Source: Pelecanus crispus
Lineage: Eukaryota > Chordata > Aves > Pelecaniformes > Pelecanidae
Length of the DNA: 64,000 bases
Direction: 5' to 3'
NCBI RefSeq assembly: GCF_030463565.1
Contig: NC_134675.1
Location: 21,659,862 to 21,723,861, forward strand
Part shown: positions 12,401-23,486 of the stretch, piece after piece
How positions within the stretch are numbered: the stretch's first letter is position 1
Layout of the letters: each line of letters starts with the position of its first letter
The notes under the pieces: generated by a model
What the model was told of the DNA's origin: nothing
What the model saw: the letters and a program-made list of their open reading frames with translations, nothing else
Database searches by the model: none
Made by a program: the position numbers and the translations under genes

Positions 12401-13642
12401 ACTATCCTGTTTTGCACTGGCTTTTGGCCATTTATTACTAAGCCATCAGTGCTGTTTTCACCATGACATTTGAAGCATGCTCATTCAGGCTGGGCATTTA
12501 GCAGCAGCAACTTGTTAGAAAAGGGCCTTCCAAGCCCAAGGCATCAACTGAAGCCATTGTTTGTTTGCAGCAAGGAAGAGAAGTGACATTCCTGTTTTGA
12601 AGTGGACCCAAAGGAAGCCTTCTCATAGGAAGACCTGTGATAAGGTGACAGAGCTGCACCAACAGGAACATTTTTGAAAGGCCTTTAGCTCCTCATAAAC
12701 TATTCAACCAGTAGTCCTAGCAGGCTGACACATAGCTAAGATATCCAAAAGTTAAGTCAAGTTTTGAGCCAAAACAGGCCTTCAACTTTCAAATACAGCT
12801 CTATGAAATTTGGTAATTTTGAACCAATTGTATGAAATTAAATGCTGCTTCTCACAGTCTTTGCAGCAGCACTATTAAACTCTGTCTCAAGCTGCTGCTT
12901 CCATGAGCTCTAAAACAACAGCTCAACTCAACCAGGCTCCAGGATAAACCTTAAAGGTCACTTGATAGATGAAAGCCCAGCAAGAAACACAACACAGTCC
13001 ATTCACACCAGATGCAGGGCAACATATGCTATAGCCCAGCAACAGCAGAGGTTAGCCTGAGCATTGCCATATTAACATAGCTGGGCCACTGCCAGCCCCT
13101 GAGCTAGTCCATCAGCAGAGCACCAAGCCATGCTGAGATGCACCAGACATATCCTCATTGCAGCACTTCCCCCAGTGCTTTGGTCCATGATGACTTTACC
13201 TTAAATCTCTAAGCAGCCTGTGCTCAGCATCATGAAGACAATGCTTTCAAGCCAGGGAGTACTGCTTTCTAAAAAGCATTTATATAAAATCATTCCCCTT
13301 CTGGATCTGCTATGTAGTTGTACCATGATCCAATCATGGACTTGATAGCCCAGTGTTACACTCTGAACATGACCCATACATGCACTGAACTAAGGGCCAC
13401 TTCAAATTGGCTAGCAGACATTAAGCCCAAAGGTATCTGTTCACTCTGGTCCCAGGGTGACCAGGCTGTGCATGACGACTCCTGAAGCTGGACTCCAGCT
13501 CCAGTTCTTTCTGCAGTCAGAGCACCCCAAGTCCAAATGCCTTCATCATAGGCTGACTGCTGCTGAAGACTGTTTCCCACTATTTCTTGCCTTATCACAC
13601 AATTTTGTAGGATATACTAAAAAATGTACTTGAAAGGTGTAC

Positions 13643-14201
13643 TGTCCTGGTTTTGGCTGGGATAGAGTTAATTTTCTTCCTAGCAGCAGGCATAGTGCTG
13701 TGTTTTGGATTTAGTAGGAGAAGAATGTTGATAACATGCTGATGTTTTTAGTTGTTGCTGAGTACTGCTTATGCTAGTCAAGGACTTTTTCAGCTTCCCA
13801 TGCTCTGCCAGGCGCACAAGAAACTGGGAGGGGGCACAGCCAGAATAGTTGATCCAAACTGACCAAAGGGCTATTCCATACCATATGACGTCATGCTCAG
13901 TATATAAACTGGGGGGGGTTGGCCAGGGAGCAGCGATTGCTGCTCGGGAACTGCCTGGGTATCGATCAGCGGGTGGTGAGCAATTGCATTGTGCATCACT
14001 TGCTTTGTATATTATTATTATTATACTGTTACTATTAGCATTACTATTTTACTTTATTTCAATTATTAAACTGTTCTTATCTCAACCCAGGAGTGTTTCT
14101 CACTCTTACTCCTCCAATTCTCTCCCCCATCCCATCGGGGTAGGGGGAGTGAGCGAGCGGCTGTGTGGTGCTTAGTTGCTGGCTGGGGCTAAACCACGAC
14201 A
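13643..14201 (+). repeat. LTR of the truncated ERVL-type copy
   Basis: The LTR is 559 bp, begins TGTCCTGG and ends CCACGACA. It contains a CRE (TGACGTCA), a TATA box, a short ATT-rich tract at about 14010-14050, and an (A)TTAAACTG/CTTATCTCAACCCAG segment shared by all five copies in the window. The same repeat recurs at 26507, 31649, 37635, 39857 (part) and 41118. Confidence 0.93.
13886..13908 (+). promoter_or_regulatory. CRE and TATA box of the LTR
   Basis: A perfect palindromic cAMP-response element TGACGTCA (13886-13893) sits 7 bp before TATATAAA (13901-13908). In an LTR, this is the core promoter arrangement. Transcription would run on the plus strand, across UBE2R2 exon 2 in antisense. 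Activity is not shown by sequence. Confidence 0.65.
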
Positions 14202-14209
14202 GTCCTTTT

Positions 14210-14227
14210 TGGCGCCCAACGTGGGGC
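14210..14227 (+). other. Primer-binding site (tRNA-Lys type)
   Basis: TGGCGCCCAACGTGGGGC lies 8 bp after the LTR end. It matches the primer-binding site complementary to tRNA-Lys1,2, used for example by visna virus and MMTV-like retroviruses. Confidence 0.75.
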
Positions 14228-14703
14228 CCGAAGGGTTTGAGATAACAACAGATTAACCAGAGTGTATTAAGGAGTCTTAACAGTTGCCGGTCACGATATT
14301 AGTTCATCTGATCTGCACCATGTTCTTTTTTTTGCAGCACGCGTTAAAGCTTGCTAAAAATACTAGTTGCCTAAGTATCACAGTAGGGCAAGACCCTATA
14401 CACCAGCCTTGATCCAAGAATCCCCTAAAATTGCCAACGCTCATGGCACGGTGCTTTGGCTGGGGCTGCCTGCTGCACTTGCAGGTATGCAAAAGGCTCC
14501 ATCCCTGCCTACAGGAACAGCATTTCCTACATTTAGATTTTACTCTGCAACCATGAAGCTGACATTTAAACACAAACAACTAACCACTTTAGTTATGGCT
14601 AGAGACATTTAGTACCTTCAATATTTCCAGAAGTTTAAGGACATAGAAAACCTTCTCACATGCCTGAGAAAAAAAAAATTAATTAGTTTAAAAAACACCT
14701 TAC

Positions 14704-14790
14704 CTCATAAATGTTGGGGTGCCACATTTTGGTCAGGAATCTGAAAGTAGGTGGTGAATATGGATAGTCAATAGGAAATTTAATGTGAGC
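14704..14790 (-). CDS. UBE2R2: UBE2R2 exon 2: UBC-fold beta sheet
   Basis: This 87-bp exon, in phase 0 on both sides, encodes 29 residues (60-88): AHIKFPIDYPYSPP, then TFRFLTKMWHPNIYE. It contains the E2 signature YPxxPPxxxFxT and the HPN(I) motif; the HPN Asn helps form the oxyanion of the active site. The acceptor is TTTTTTCCAG before 14790 and the donor is GAG|GTAAGG after 14704. The protein start (exon 1, about 59 codons) should lie further right, but no matching sequence is found up to 64000. Confidence 0.97.
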
Positions 14791-17700
14791 CTGGAAAAAA
14801 GCAAAATATTTTAGTTATGAAACAGAACACAGAGATTATACAAACAACCATTACAGTGAAAACCTGGAAAAAACAAATTTCTATTAAGTCCATCAAATAG
14901 TTCATTTGATGTATCAGTGCCCATACGGGCCCACAGTATAGCTCTACACAATTTCTTATGAGCAAAACACTAACTGAACAAGAAAAACCTAAACACCAGG
15001 CCTTACCTGGGCTGGCAATGCTCAGAAAACAAGCCAAAAGGCATTTACCAAGTCCTAATTCAAGCAGCACTATCCAACAACTGTTGTTCAACAGGGTAAA
15101 ATAGATTTGAAAAGCTAGAACTCAAAATATCATTGCTGTCTTGCTGGGTCAGATGCAGGCTAAAAACATTTGCTGAGGTAAAGAGACCTGTTTTACATTT
15201 GCCAGTGCAAAGATTTTTAATTACTCTTTCTGTGTGTGTGGGGGGGGTGGTGGTGGTGGTGGTACTGTTAAATACTTGCTCAATTGAGATCCAAAGGTTT
15301 TGTGCGAGAGTTAAACTGGTCCACCTGCCTGTGTTCCTAATACTACATTTCTTGCCACCACAAGCATTTCCCTAGTCTGAATGCCATCTGTGTCTGTTTA
15401 ATAAAATCAGTGCAACTTGATGAACCAAATATTGATGGGCAGTGACAGCAAACATTACCTTCCAGTGCCTCTGAGGTCAGCAGCCAGCTGTGGGGCAAGA
15501 CTCTCAGAGCAGAGTCAGTTGCGAGAAGACCGCAGAGATCCCAGCACTGGATATTAACTCCTCTGTGCTGTCCTGCCATTCACAGCAGTCGGAAAAGCCA
15601 GCCAGTAGGAGAGGGCTGAATCGGGACTGTTTAAGTGCCAAAAACACTCCCCTCTGAAAGGGGGACTCACACACTGCTTTCTGCGCTGTGGAGCACAGAC
15701 CCTTGCCTTGGCACTGCTCAACCCACCAAGAAAGTCCCACCAGTCTGATGTGGCATCTCCAGAGAAGCATCTCCTGGCACCTGCACCACAGCCAGGCTCA
15801 CATGCAACTGAGAATGCAAGAAGAGACCCCAAAAGCAGGTCACATAGGGCAAGAGCAGAATCCTGGGTCACCCTCTTCCACTTAAGCATCTAACCGTGCC
15901 TCTTGGATGCAGGGCACTGACCTTGTTCAACAGGACAAGCTACTGGGAAGTATTATTCCCAGAAACATAAGCAGGCAACCAAACAAATTGGATTACTGAG
16001 ACATTAAGTACCTGGCTACAGTTTTACCTAGATTGGCATATGCTTTTGCCTTGTAACCCAAATTTTATGAGGCCAGAATGCCAGGTAGCCAGGAAAAGAA
16101 GGTTTTCTGTTCACCTTTATGAAACAAATTCAGCAGCTCACGTGGCTTTACGTTCTGCACATGCCCTCTCGTAATACTGCCTGTATGTGGGGATGTTACA
16201 TCAGCACCGAGTCCTCACCTCGCAGTCATTTGCCATGGTACGCTCACAACCAAAAGATTTGAGATACTTAAACCATGGGCTAGAGTCGTTTAAGCAGCAG
16301 TTACATGAATGGCATTGCTCCAAGAAGAGCAGACAAACGTCTCTTGTCACCACACCACCGCAGAAGAGAGCAGCTGCTGCAGCAAGGACATGCCTGGCTC
16401 TACAACATGCCACCCTGCACTGGGAGCAGAGCAGAGATTTACCCAGTGCAGAGCAGATTCACTTCAGCTCAAGTGCTTGCATCGTGTAGCTGCAGATTCC
16501 TCCGGACCACTGGGGTTTTCCCAGGAAAGCCCATTCCAGTACTTATGTGCAGTTTTGTGAGATCTAAGGCATAAAACAACCCAAGGACTGAGATTAAAAA
16601 TGCAAGAGACAACAAAACTCAGGATTGAGCTAGCTACAAGATTTCTTGGCAGAACTTATATGTCTTCTACACAGGTATAGTTTCCAGGCGACCAAAAAAA
16701 AGCATACCACCAGTAGTGTACCAGCATTACCATATTTATATCCCACATATGTGGTCAAGGAGCTGAGGGAACAAGTCTCATTCCTCTCAGTAAAAACCCT
16801 CTGCTCTCAAATTGTCTAACCCTGAGGGTTTCATCTCAAGACCACCACTGCAAAGGCTGAGCCTGGAGCACCAGTTATGGTCTCTGTATGTAATGCAAAC
16901 TCATGCAGAAACTATAGATCCTGGAAGACTGTTTCAAACTTCTAAATCCTGTTTTGCAGCCACAACTCTTTAACAGAAAAGGGTTATCTGCCTGCCTACA
17001 ATAACAATCATCATGGAATTAAATAAAGCTGGTGTTTTGCCACATGAAGGATGCCTCTTGAGCTCTGACACCAGAAAATGCAACTGGAGAGAAATTAGAA
17101 AAACCTTTTCTTCTCACGTGGAGGCTGCTGAGACCCAAGCTTGCCTGTAACCAGTTGCATGTTTAGACAAATCAGAGTCACATTACTTGTTGATAAGCCA
17201 TTTCTAACTAGCCTGTATTTAGCACATTGAAATGCTGTACTGGAGCATAAAGCAAGCAAAACCTCTCTACAAACCTGATTTCAGAGCCAAAAGCCACCAA
17301 ACTAGGAAACCCCACATTACAGGCAGGGATTTAAAAAAAAAAAAAAAAACAAACCAAAAAAACCAAAAACAAACCTATGTCAAAATCATTCAGAATTTGA
17401 AACATGAAACCAAATGCTTTTCCAGGGCATTACAAACAGGTCCTAGAGAATTACTCTGCATCTCTTCTGTAAGATAATCATGGGAAATTATGTAAACCCA
17501 CTCTGCTCTCGCTGAATGCTGTTTGAGCTTCTGAGTGGGTTAAGCAAGCCAAAAATTTCTAAGACAAGCTGCAAGACTGCTTGCAAAGATGCAGCAACAG
17601 CCACAATTACAGGTCAGTTTTTTCACTAAAAGCCCAATTGTAAACATGTTGAGACAAAAAGACCAAATTAGGCAATAAACATTTTTTAAATAAAGCAGTA

Positions 17701-19242
17701 GCTCACAGAAAGGTTCCTCTCCTACAGTTTCACCGATGGAAGGCAAATCAGCTATCTGAGCTTATTTCTGGTAAGTTCAGCCAGGCACTGCTAGGTGCTA
17801 GAGTGGCAGAGCTTTAGGGCAGCTTGTTGTTAGCTCAGTTACAGCCAAACTAATTTGGGAGGACTAAAGATGCAGCTCAGTCCCCCGTCTACAAGTACCC
17901 AACCGTTACTGCATTCACCATGTGTTTCACTCCTCTAGCTGAGCTTAAACTGAACATTAATAATCTTATTTCAGTGTCCTGATTTTAGCCACCTGCTTGC
18001 CATGGCTCTGACACCACTGAATGTACCAATAGCCAGGAAGGTGGAGACAACAGTCATCAACCCATTCCCCCCTTCCCCAATTTATAACTAGTCATGCTTA
18101 TAGTTCCTAGAAAAAGAATAAACTCCCCTGATGTTACACTCAACAGACCAACCTGGCAGAAGATTCAGCCCTTTATAGGCATTTACAGCTACTGCACAGG
18201 AACTTCAACCTCTAAGTTGCACCATGACACATATTTTAAGAATATTGCTACCAGCATGGTCACTTTGTTTCCTATTTTACTGCCTTGCTCCCTGGCATCC
18301 TCATTAATGACTGCACTTTAGTTTTGTCATTTTTCTTCTATTTGGATAGGGCAAAGCCACAGTGAAATCTATGTATGCCAGAAAAATAAAGTCTTACTAG
18401 ATACCATGTTATTTGACTGAAAATACAAACCTAATGTTTCTACCAACTGCTGAATTAAGTCCTGATTCAGTCATTATGAATAACTACTACAGTGACTTTG
18501 TTTCTGGAGGTCTTGCCATGCACTTGACTTGACACATATTAATATCATCTCCCTCAGTGCGGAGCACTAATGCAAGCAGGACTCCCTCATAGCTTCGGCT
18601 GTCTAGAAATTTGGTATTTATTCCAGCCTAGCTGTATATGACACTTCTACAGTCTGACACTGATTTCTTCTACTCTTCTCAAGCTGACAAAACCTAGATC
18701 CCTGCACACCTAATGAATGGCTCCTGCCAGCATGTTGCTAACTACACCATATATTTAACATACAAGAAAGCCAACAAGAACAGGAACTACAGACTACTAC
18801 TGGGTTAAGTGTTAATATCTAATCCCACAAAATGCCCTTTACTGCTTCTAGCATATCAAGCATTTATACAATTCATCTAATGGATTCTCCTCTTCCACAT
18901 TAAGCCTGAATTAGTGCATGCAGTTTTAAATACCATGTGCCAGAAAACACGTTCAGTAGAGGTCAACAGTAAGTACTAGCAGCCTGTTTTGCACATCAAT
19001 GAGGTTTAAAGCACCTTGATATCATCCAGCTTCAGAACCTGTAAAGCAGCATTAAAGCTAGCCACACTTCGTTGTCAACTATTTGGCAAGGTAAAAAGGA
19101 ATGCAGAACCAACACTGCTATTTCAGCTCCAGATATAACTTAGGACCAAAGTAATTTCTTGTGTCGGAGCTGGGCACTAGCCTGGCAATTTAGTCCCAGT
19201 TCTGGCTTCATTTCCCAGCAACACCATAACAATATTTATTGA
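14791..19242. other. Intronic stretch without recognised features
   Basis: The only structure is a TG/GGT low-complexity tract (15231-15263) and an A-rich tract near 17331-17375. Open frames here (for example around 15554-15889 and 16187-16574) have no domain or codon pattern that suggests a gene. Confidence 0.7.
15231..15263. repeat. TG and GGT microsatellite
   Basis: A short run of TG dinucleotides passes into G8 and then about five GGT/TGG triplets. Confidence 0.85.
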
Positions 19243-19246
19243 CATT

Positions 19247-19866
19247 TGATACAAAAATTCACGGATACTATTCTTCAAAGTCCAAACCTCTCCGTAGGAG
19301 GAAATGGAGTATTCAGAAAGTTCCCGAAATAAAACTCAATAGCAACAAAGTTACTATTAAGCAGGCATTCTTTATTGCAGCGCTGGGCAGCACTGGGGAT
19401 CATTCCACCATGAGTGCTCCAACGATTTGGCAAACTTCTAAAGATTATATAGGATTTCCGAGAATTCATCTACATAAACATGAGGCTCATTAGCATATGC
19501 AAATGTCCAATCCACATGCATAGTCATCCTTTTTGGTGGTCTTCGGGGGTCCTCCGGTGGTCTCCCATAGTCCTCCTCACTTGTCCACTGGTTGAACTTT
19601 GGGCCTCCTTTGTCCATATATGGTCATTGAATTAGCTCATCAGTCCTTTGGCCTTGGAATGCTATGAAACCAGTTCCTTGAGTGCTCATCTTGGCACAGG
19701 TGTCCTGAGTCTATGTTATCAGTGTTTTACACAGGAAGCCTAACGAGCTTGCTCAGGGTCTGGTTTTCAATCATGCCAGACAAGGAGTCACATTCTTCGA
19801 AATATCTGTCTCAGCAGATAACTAAAACTATCTGAGTCAGGTATTGTCAGAGGTTTAGCCCTTTCA
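19247..19866 (-). repeat. 3' LTR of the gammaretrovirus-like provirus
   Basis: This is a 620-bp LTR, TG...CA bounded (TGAAAGGG... to ...TTGTATCA on the minus strand). It is 18 bp shorter than the 5' LTR; a segment around the TATA region (about 19436-19455) is deleted or replaced relative to 25721-25765. The half facing env (19601-19866) is almost identical to its partner, while 19405-19600 is clearly different. Confidence 0.93.
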
Positions 19867-19882
19867 TTCCCCCCTTTTCTTT
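19867..19882 (-). other. Polypurine tract
   Basis: On the minus strand, AAAGAAAAGGGGGGAA lies immediately before the 3' LTR start. It is the plus-strand primer of reverse transcription. Confidence 0.9.
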
Positions 19883-20840
19883 AAACTTTGTAAATTCCTT
19901 TACAAAGTTTCTAAATTTTTCATATTTCATTACCTTAGGCAAAGCCCAAACTCTTATGGCCAGTTTCTTTAGCTTATACCACAAAAGGCAATTGACGACT
20001 GTTAGTATGATAACAAACACTAACAATATCAAAAGCGGGTGAACCAAAATATTCAAAGTTTTCTCTGCAGAGGGTGAGTATCCTGAAAAGATATCCCACC
20101 AGTGATGGGCGGTATCAGATTCAATTTGACTAGACAGTCCAACAAGTTTGTACAGATTCTGAAATGTTCTTGAGGCTTTCATAATGCCAAAACATTGCTA
20201 CTTGTTCTTCTGTATATGCAAAAAAACCGAATACGTTTGACCATGCCAAGTTAAATGGGTTATATTCTTAAGGCATCCTATGAATGGGGTGGTCACGTTG
20301 TATTCTTCAACTACTGATCGATTGTTAGTCACTAAACACACATATCACACATATCTAGCATTAACTTCTACAAACATTTCAAACACATTAGGAGACAGGA
20401 TCGTCCATTTACAATTGTTAACAGAATGTTCTAACAAGCAGGGTTCATATAATTGAGATTGTTGTCCACACAAAATGCCGTCAGAGGTGGTTTCACAAAG
20501 ATCTAAATCATATGTTTTATTATCATTCCCAATATATTTCCCTTGGAATTCTGGTAACCAATATTCTAGGCTCTCTTGACTCGAGAAGACACATTATTTC
20601 AGGGTTGGTTACATTACAGTATATTAATTTTTCTGCACACCATCTATCATAGCACTGCACAAATTGCGAAAATGCTTTTACCCAGTGTTTGGGGTGGACC
20701 CATTGTCCAAATAATTTTCTCCACATAAACTCATTATTACTCATCAAGTAGGACTGTACCTTATTCTTTTGTTCCAATTGCCACATAACTTGTAGGGTAC
20801 AAACAGTCCAATCCATAAATTTTGTCAGATACTTTTATTA
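19867..20840 (-). pseudogene. env: Shortened retroviral env remnant
   Basis: About 1 kb of env-like sequence lies between the integrase remnant and the polypurine tract, far less than the usual 1.5-2 kb. Two pieces are readable. The first (20816-20523) is rich in Trp and Cys (WQLEQ, CYDRWCAEKLIYC) and probably comes from the ectodomain. The second (20182 to about 19847) ends in a hydrophobic membrane anchor (LLILLVFVIILTVVNCLLW) followed by a basic tail with many Lys, as in a transmembrane subunit. The frames differ and are broken. I could not identify a surface subunit, a furin site or the usual CKS17-like segment. Placement as env rests on position and the membrane anchor. Confidence 0.7.
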
Positions 20841-20854
20841 AAGAGATTCAAGGA

Positions 20855-22240
20855 TTCATCTTTTCTACTTGCCCATTTGCTTGCGGGCGATAAGCTGTAT
20901 GTAATTTCCAGTTAATTTCTAAAAGTCTACTAACTTGTTGAACTACTTGTGACACAAAGTGTGGTCCCCTATCAGAGGAGATCACTTCTGGCACTTTACT
21001 TCTCGGGCTTTATTTGTTCTGCAAGGAAAAGCTTCAGGCCACCCAGAAAAGGTATCAGTTAATACTAATAGATACCTATACCCCCCTTTTCTAGGGAGCT
21101 CCGAAAAATCTATTTGCCAATTTTGACCTGGAACATTCCCTTTATCAATACTTCCAAATTTTACACGATTCTCTACCTTGGGATTATTCTTTAAGCATAT
21201 TTCACATCTATTAACCATACTTCTTACAGTTTGAAACAGATTTCTGACTACTATTTGCTTGGTGAGGGAATTATACAAAGCTTCAGTTCCCCAATAAGAT
21301 TTGTCATGTTCTGTTTTTACCAATTTCCATAATGTTCTAAAGGGAACTATTATTCTGTTATCTTTCAACACTGCCCACCCTGATGGGCAAATTTCAGCCT
21401 TTAAATCAGTAATTAACTTCTGATCCTTTTCATCATATTCAACTACCTCAGGTAGTGGCAAAGATTTTTCAGGAATTAGACTTAATATCTCACCTTGTTC
21501 CGCAGCTTGCCTTGCCTTATGATCAGCCAATTTATTTCCCACTTCCCTGTCAGTGTTACCTCTCTGATGTCCTTTGCAGTGCATAATCGCTACAGCTGAC
21601 GGAAGTTGTACAGCATCTAAAAGTCGCAAAATTATATCAGCATGTTTTATGACTTTTCCTTGAGCGGTTAAAAGTCCTCGCTCCTTCCAAATTGCCCCAT
21701 GGGCATGAACTACACCAAAGGCATATTTTGAATCTGTCCAGATATTCACTCGCAATCCTTCAGCAAGCTCTAATGCTCTTACTAGAGCAATTATTTCAGC
21801 TCGTTGTGCAGATGTGCCCTTAGGGAGTGACTTCGCTTCCACCACTTGGTCTGTGGTGGTCACAGCATATCCTGCCATTCGAACTCCATTCTTTACAAAA
21901 CTGCTCCCATCGGTATACCAGGTGCGGTCAGCTTCTTCTAGTGGCTCCTCCTTCAAGTCAGGCCTACTCGCATCAGAACTGCTTGATATTTCAAGAATCT
22001 TGATGGCGAGAGCCAGTGTCCCCCTTTTTGTTCTAAAATGGAGGTTACAGTGTGGGAAGTATGCACAATCATCTTCTGCCCCAATGTGAATTTTCGGGCT
22101 TCCTGGATGATCAAGACAACGGCAGCCACTGCCCGAAGGCATCCTGGCCATCCTTTGCTTACTTCATCCAATTGTTTGGAGAAGTACGCTACAGCTCGTT
22201 TATAAGGACCCACTCTCTGGGCCAAAATTCCCAAAGCCAC
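20855..22240 (-). pseudogene. pol: RNase H and integrase part of pol
   Basis: RNase H is recognised by WYTDGSS (first Asp), AQRAEIIALVRALE (Glu), NIWTDSKYAF (Asp) and HCKGHQRG/ADHKARQ. Integrase follows. Its zinc knuckle keeps CEIC, but the H-x3-H part reads HDKSY, so the second His seems lost. The core starts with WQIDFSELP and LVLTDTFSGW. After a frameshift near 20985, the second core Asp (SSDRGPHF) and the Glu region (GQVEK) are readable, then the coding ends at about 20855, where the C-terminal integrase should continue. The long open part is 22151-20982. The enzyme is not functional as it stands. Confidence 0.85.
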
Positions 22241-22259
22241 TCCTTCCCTTTAATATGAG

Positions 22260-23024
22260 ATCTGGCTATTTTTCAGCAGTTCATATAGAGGTTTAACCAA
22301 AAGTCCATAGTTATATATCCATAATCTGCACCAACCTGTCATTCCCAGAAAAGTTCGAAGTTCTTTTACCGTGTGGTCGGTTCTGGAGTCCTGCAAATGG
22401 CTTCTTTTCAGTCATTCCCGAGCTGTCTCTGTCCCTTAGAAATCACGAATCCCAGGTATATTACTTCCTTTTTCAAGATCTGGGCTTTCTGTAATGAGAC
22501 TCGATAACCCCTTAGTCCAAGAAAATTTAATAAACTCACAGTCCATTCTTTACATTCTTCATCCTTTTCAGTGGCTATTAAAATGTCATCCACATACTGT
22601 AAAAGGATACCTTTTCCTGGAGGTCTTTCCCAGGTCTCTAATTCCTTAGCTAATTGATTTCCAAAGATCGTGGGGCTATTTTTAAATCCTTGAGGTAACA
22701 CTGTCTAGGTTAGTTGGGTTTTTCATCCTGAATCAGGGTTTTCCCATTCAAAGGCAAATAAATCGTGGCTTTCAGGGGCCAAGGTGAGGCAAAAGAATGC
22801 ATCTTTCAGATCTAATACTGTGAACCATTCATAGGTTTCTTTTAAACTAGTTAATAAAGTGTATGGGTTTGCCACTACTGGGTGTAAATCTTCAACTACT
22901 TATTTATTGCCCGCAGGTCTTGTATCTTTTCACTCCTTGCCTGTCTTCTAATTTCAAGGGATATTGCTTTACCTTAATAGGTCGTGCTCCCTCTTTGAAT
23001 TTAACAACAATCAATTCTGCATTT
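22260..23024 (-). pseudogene. pol: Reverse transcriptase part of pol
   Basis: Retroviral RT is visible in several frames. Motif A (VLDLKDAFF, near 22790-22825), LPQGFKNSPTIF (motif B, about 22695) and YVDDILIA (motif C, catalytic Asp pair; YVDD codons 22596-22585) are present. YLGFVIS marks the thumb. Stops and shifts lie between 22720 and 23024 and again around 22400, so no continuous polypeptide remains. YVDD is the gammaretroviral form of the motif. Confidence 0.85.
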
Positions 23025-23486
23025 TTAGCTTTTCCTGGTATTCCCAAGGCCCATACTCCTGGGTATACCTGGTCTTTTATTTCTTGTATGATTTTTTTCT
23101 TCTTTAACTCGGGGTTCAGTGACAGCCAGACTTAGAATTTCAATGTGCTTTTCTTCTGGTATTTTAAAAACAATTTTTCTGTTAAATTTTGTTTCAGCTA
23201 ATAAGTCTCTTCCCAAAAGTGGTCTAGGAGCTTCAGGCAGGTAGAGAAATTTGTGAATCTCTACACTCTTCCCAATTCTGAATTTTAAGGGTTTCAAAAA
23301 GAAAGCCTTCTCGACCTGTCCAGTTGCTCCCACAATATTAACATTTTGCCTACTTACGGGCAATAAATTTTGATTTAATACTGAAAACGTGGCACCTGTA
23401 TCTACTAGAAATTCTACAGGTTTTTCCTCTTTCCCCAGCTGTACTCTTACCAAGGGCTCTGCTAGGGAAGATTCCCCTGGTCCCCG
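23025..23486 (-). pseudogene. pro: Retroviral aspartic protease (pro)
   Basis: Starting just after the gag UGA in the same frame, this region carries the active-site motif LVDTGAT (Asp of the retropepsin dyad) and, about 65 residues later, LLGRDLL, the conserved second hydrophobic motif. In gammaretroviruses, protease is the first product of pol. The open frame extends to 23025. It ends with a stop in a Lys/Glu-rich stretch, short of RT. Confidence 0.85.

Larger units (their letters stand above)
13643..14353 (+). mobile_element. ERVL-type LTR plus PBS and leader, truncated
   Basis: This is an incomplete provirus: a whole LTR (13643-14201), then the primer-binding site and about 125 bp of internal leader. 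The leader matches the full-length element at 32228-32370 up to 'cacgcgttaaagcttg', then stops abruptly at about 14353 with no gag and no second LTR. The 5 bases upstream (TGTAC) do not recur at the break, so the insertion was cut back after integration, or is a deletion/recombination product. It lies antisense to UBE2R2 and its 3' break is 350 bp from exon 2. Confidence 0.9.
9425..14703 (-). other. UBE2R2: UBE2R2 intron 2
   Basis: This 5.3 kb intron contains one mobile insertion, an ERVL-type LTR with leader (13643-14353), on the strand opposite to the gene. From 9425 to 13637 I see nothing beyond a few homopolymers (for example a T-run at about 11787). The 14354-14703 stretch next to exon 2 is plain intron. 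Confidence 0.85.

Noticed and set aside
14210..14227. tRNA-like sequence
   Set aside because: Only 18 bases that pair with a tRNA 3' end; it is a retroviral primer-binding site, not a tRNA gene.
20523..20816. Independent small secreted Cys/Trp-rich gene
   Set aside because: It lies between integrase and the transmembrane segment on the same strand of the provirus, so it is better explained as an env remnant.
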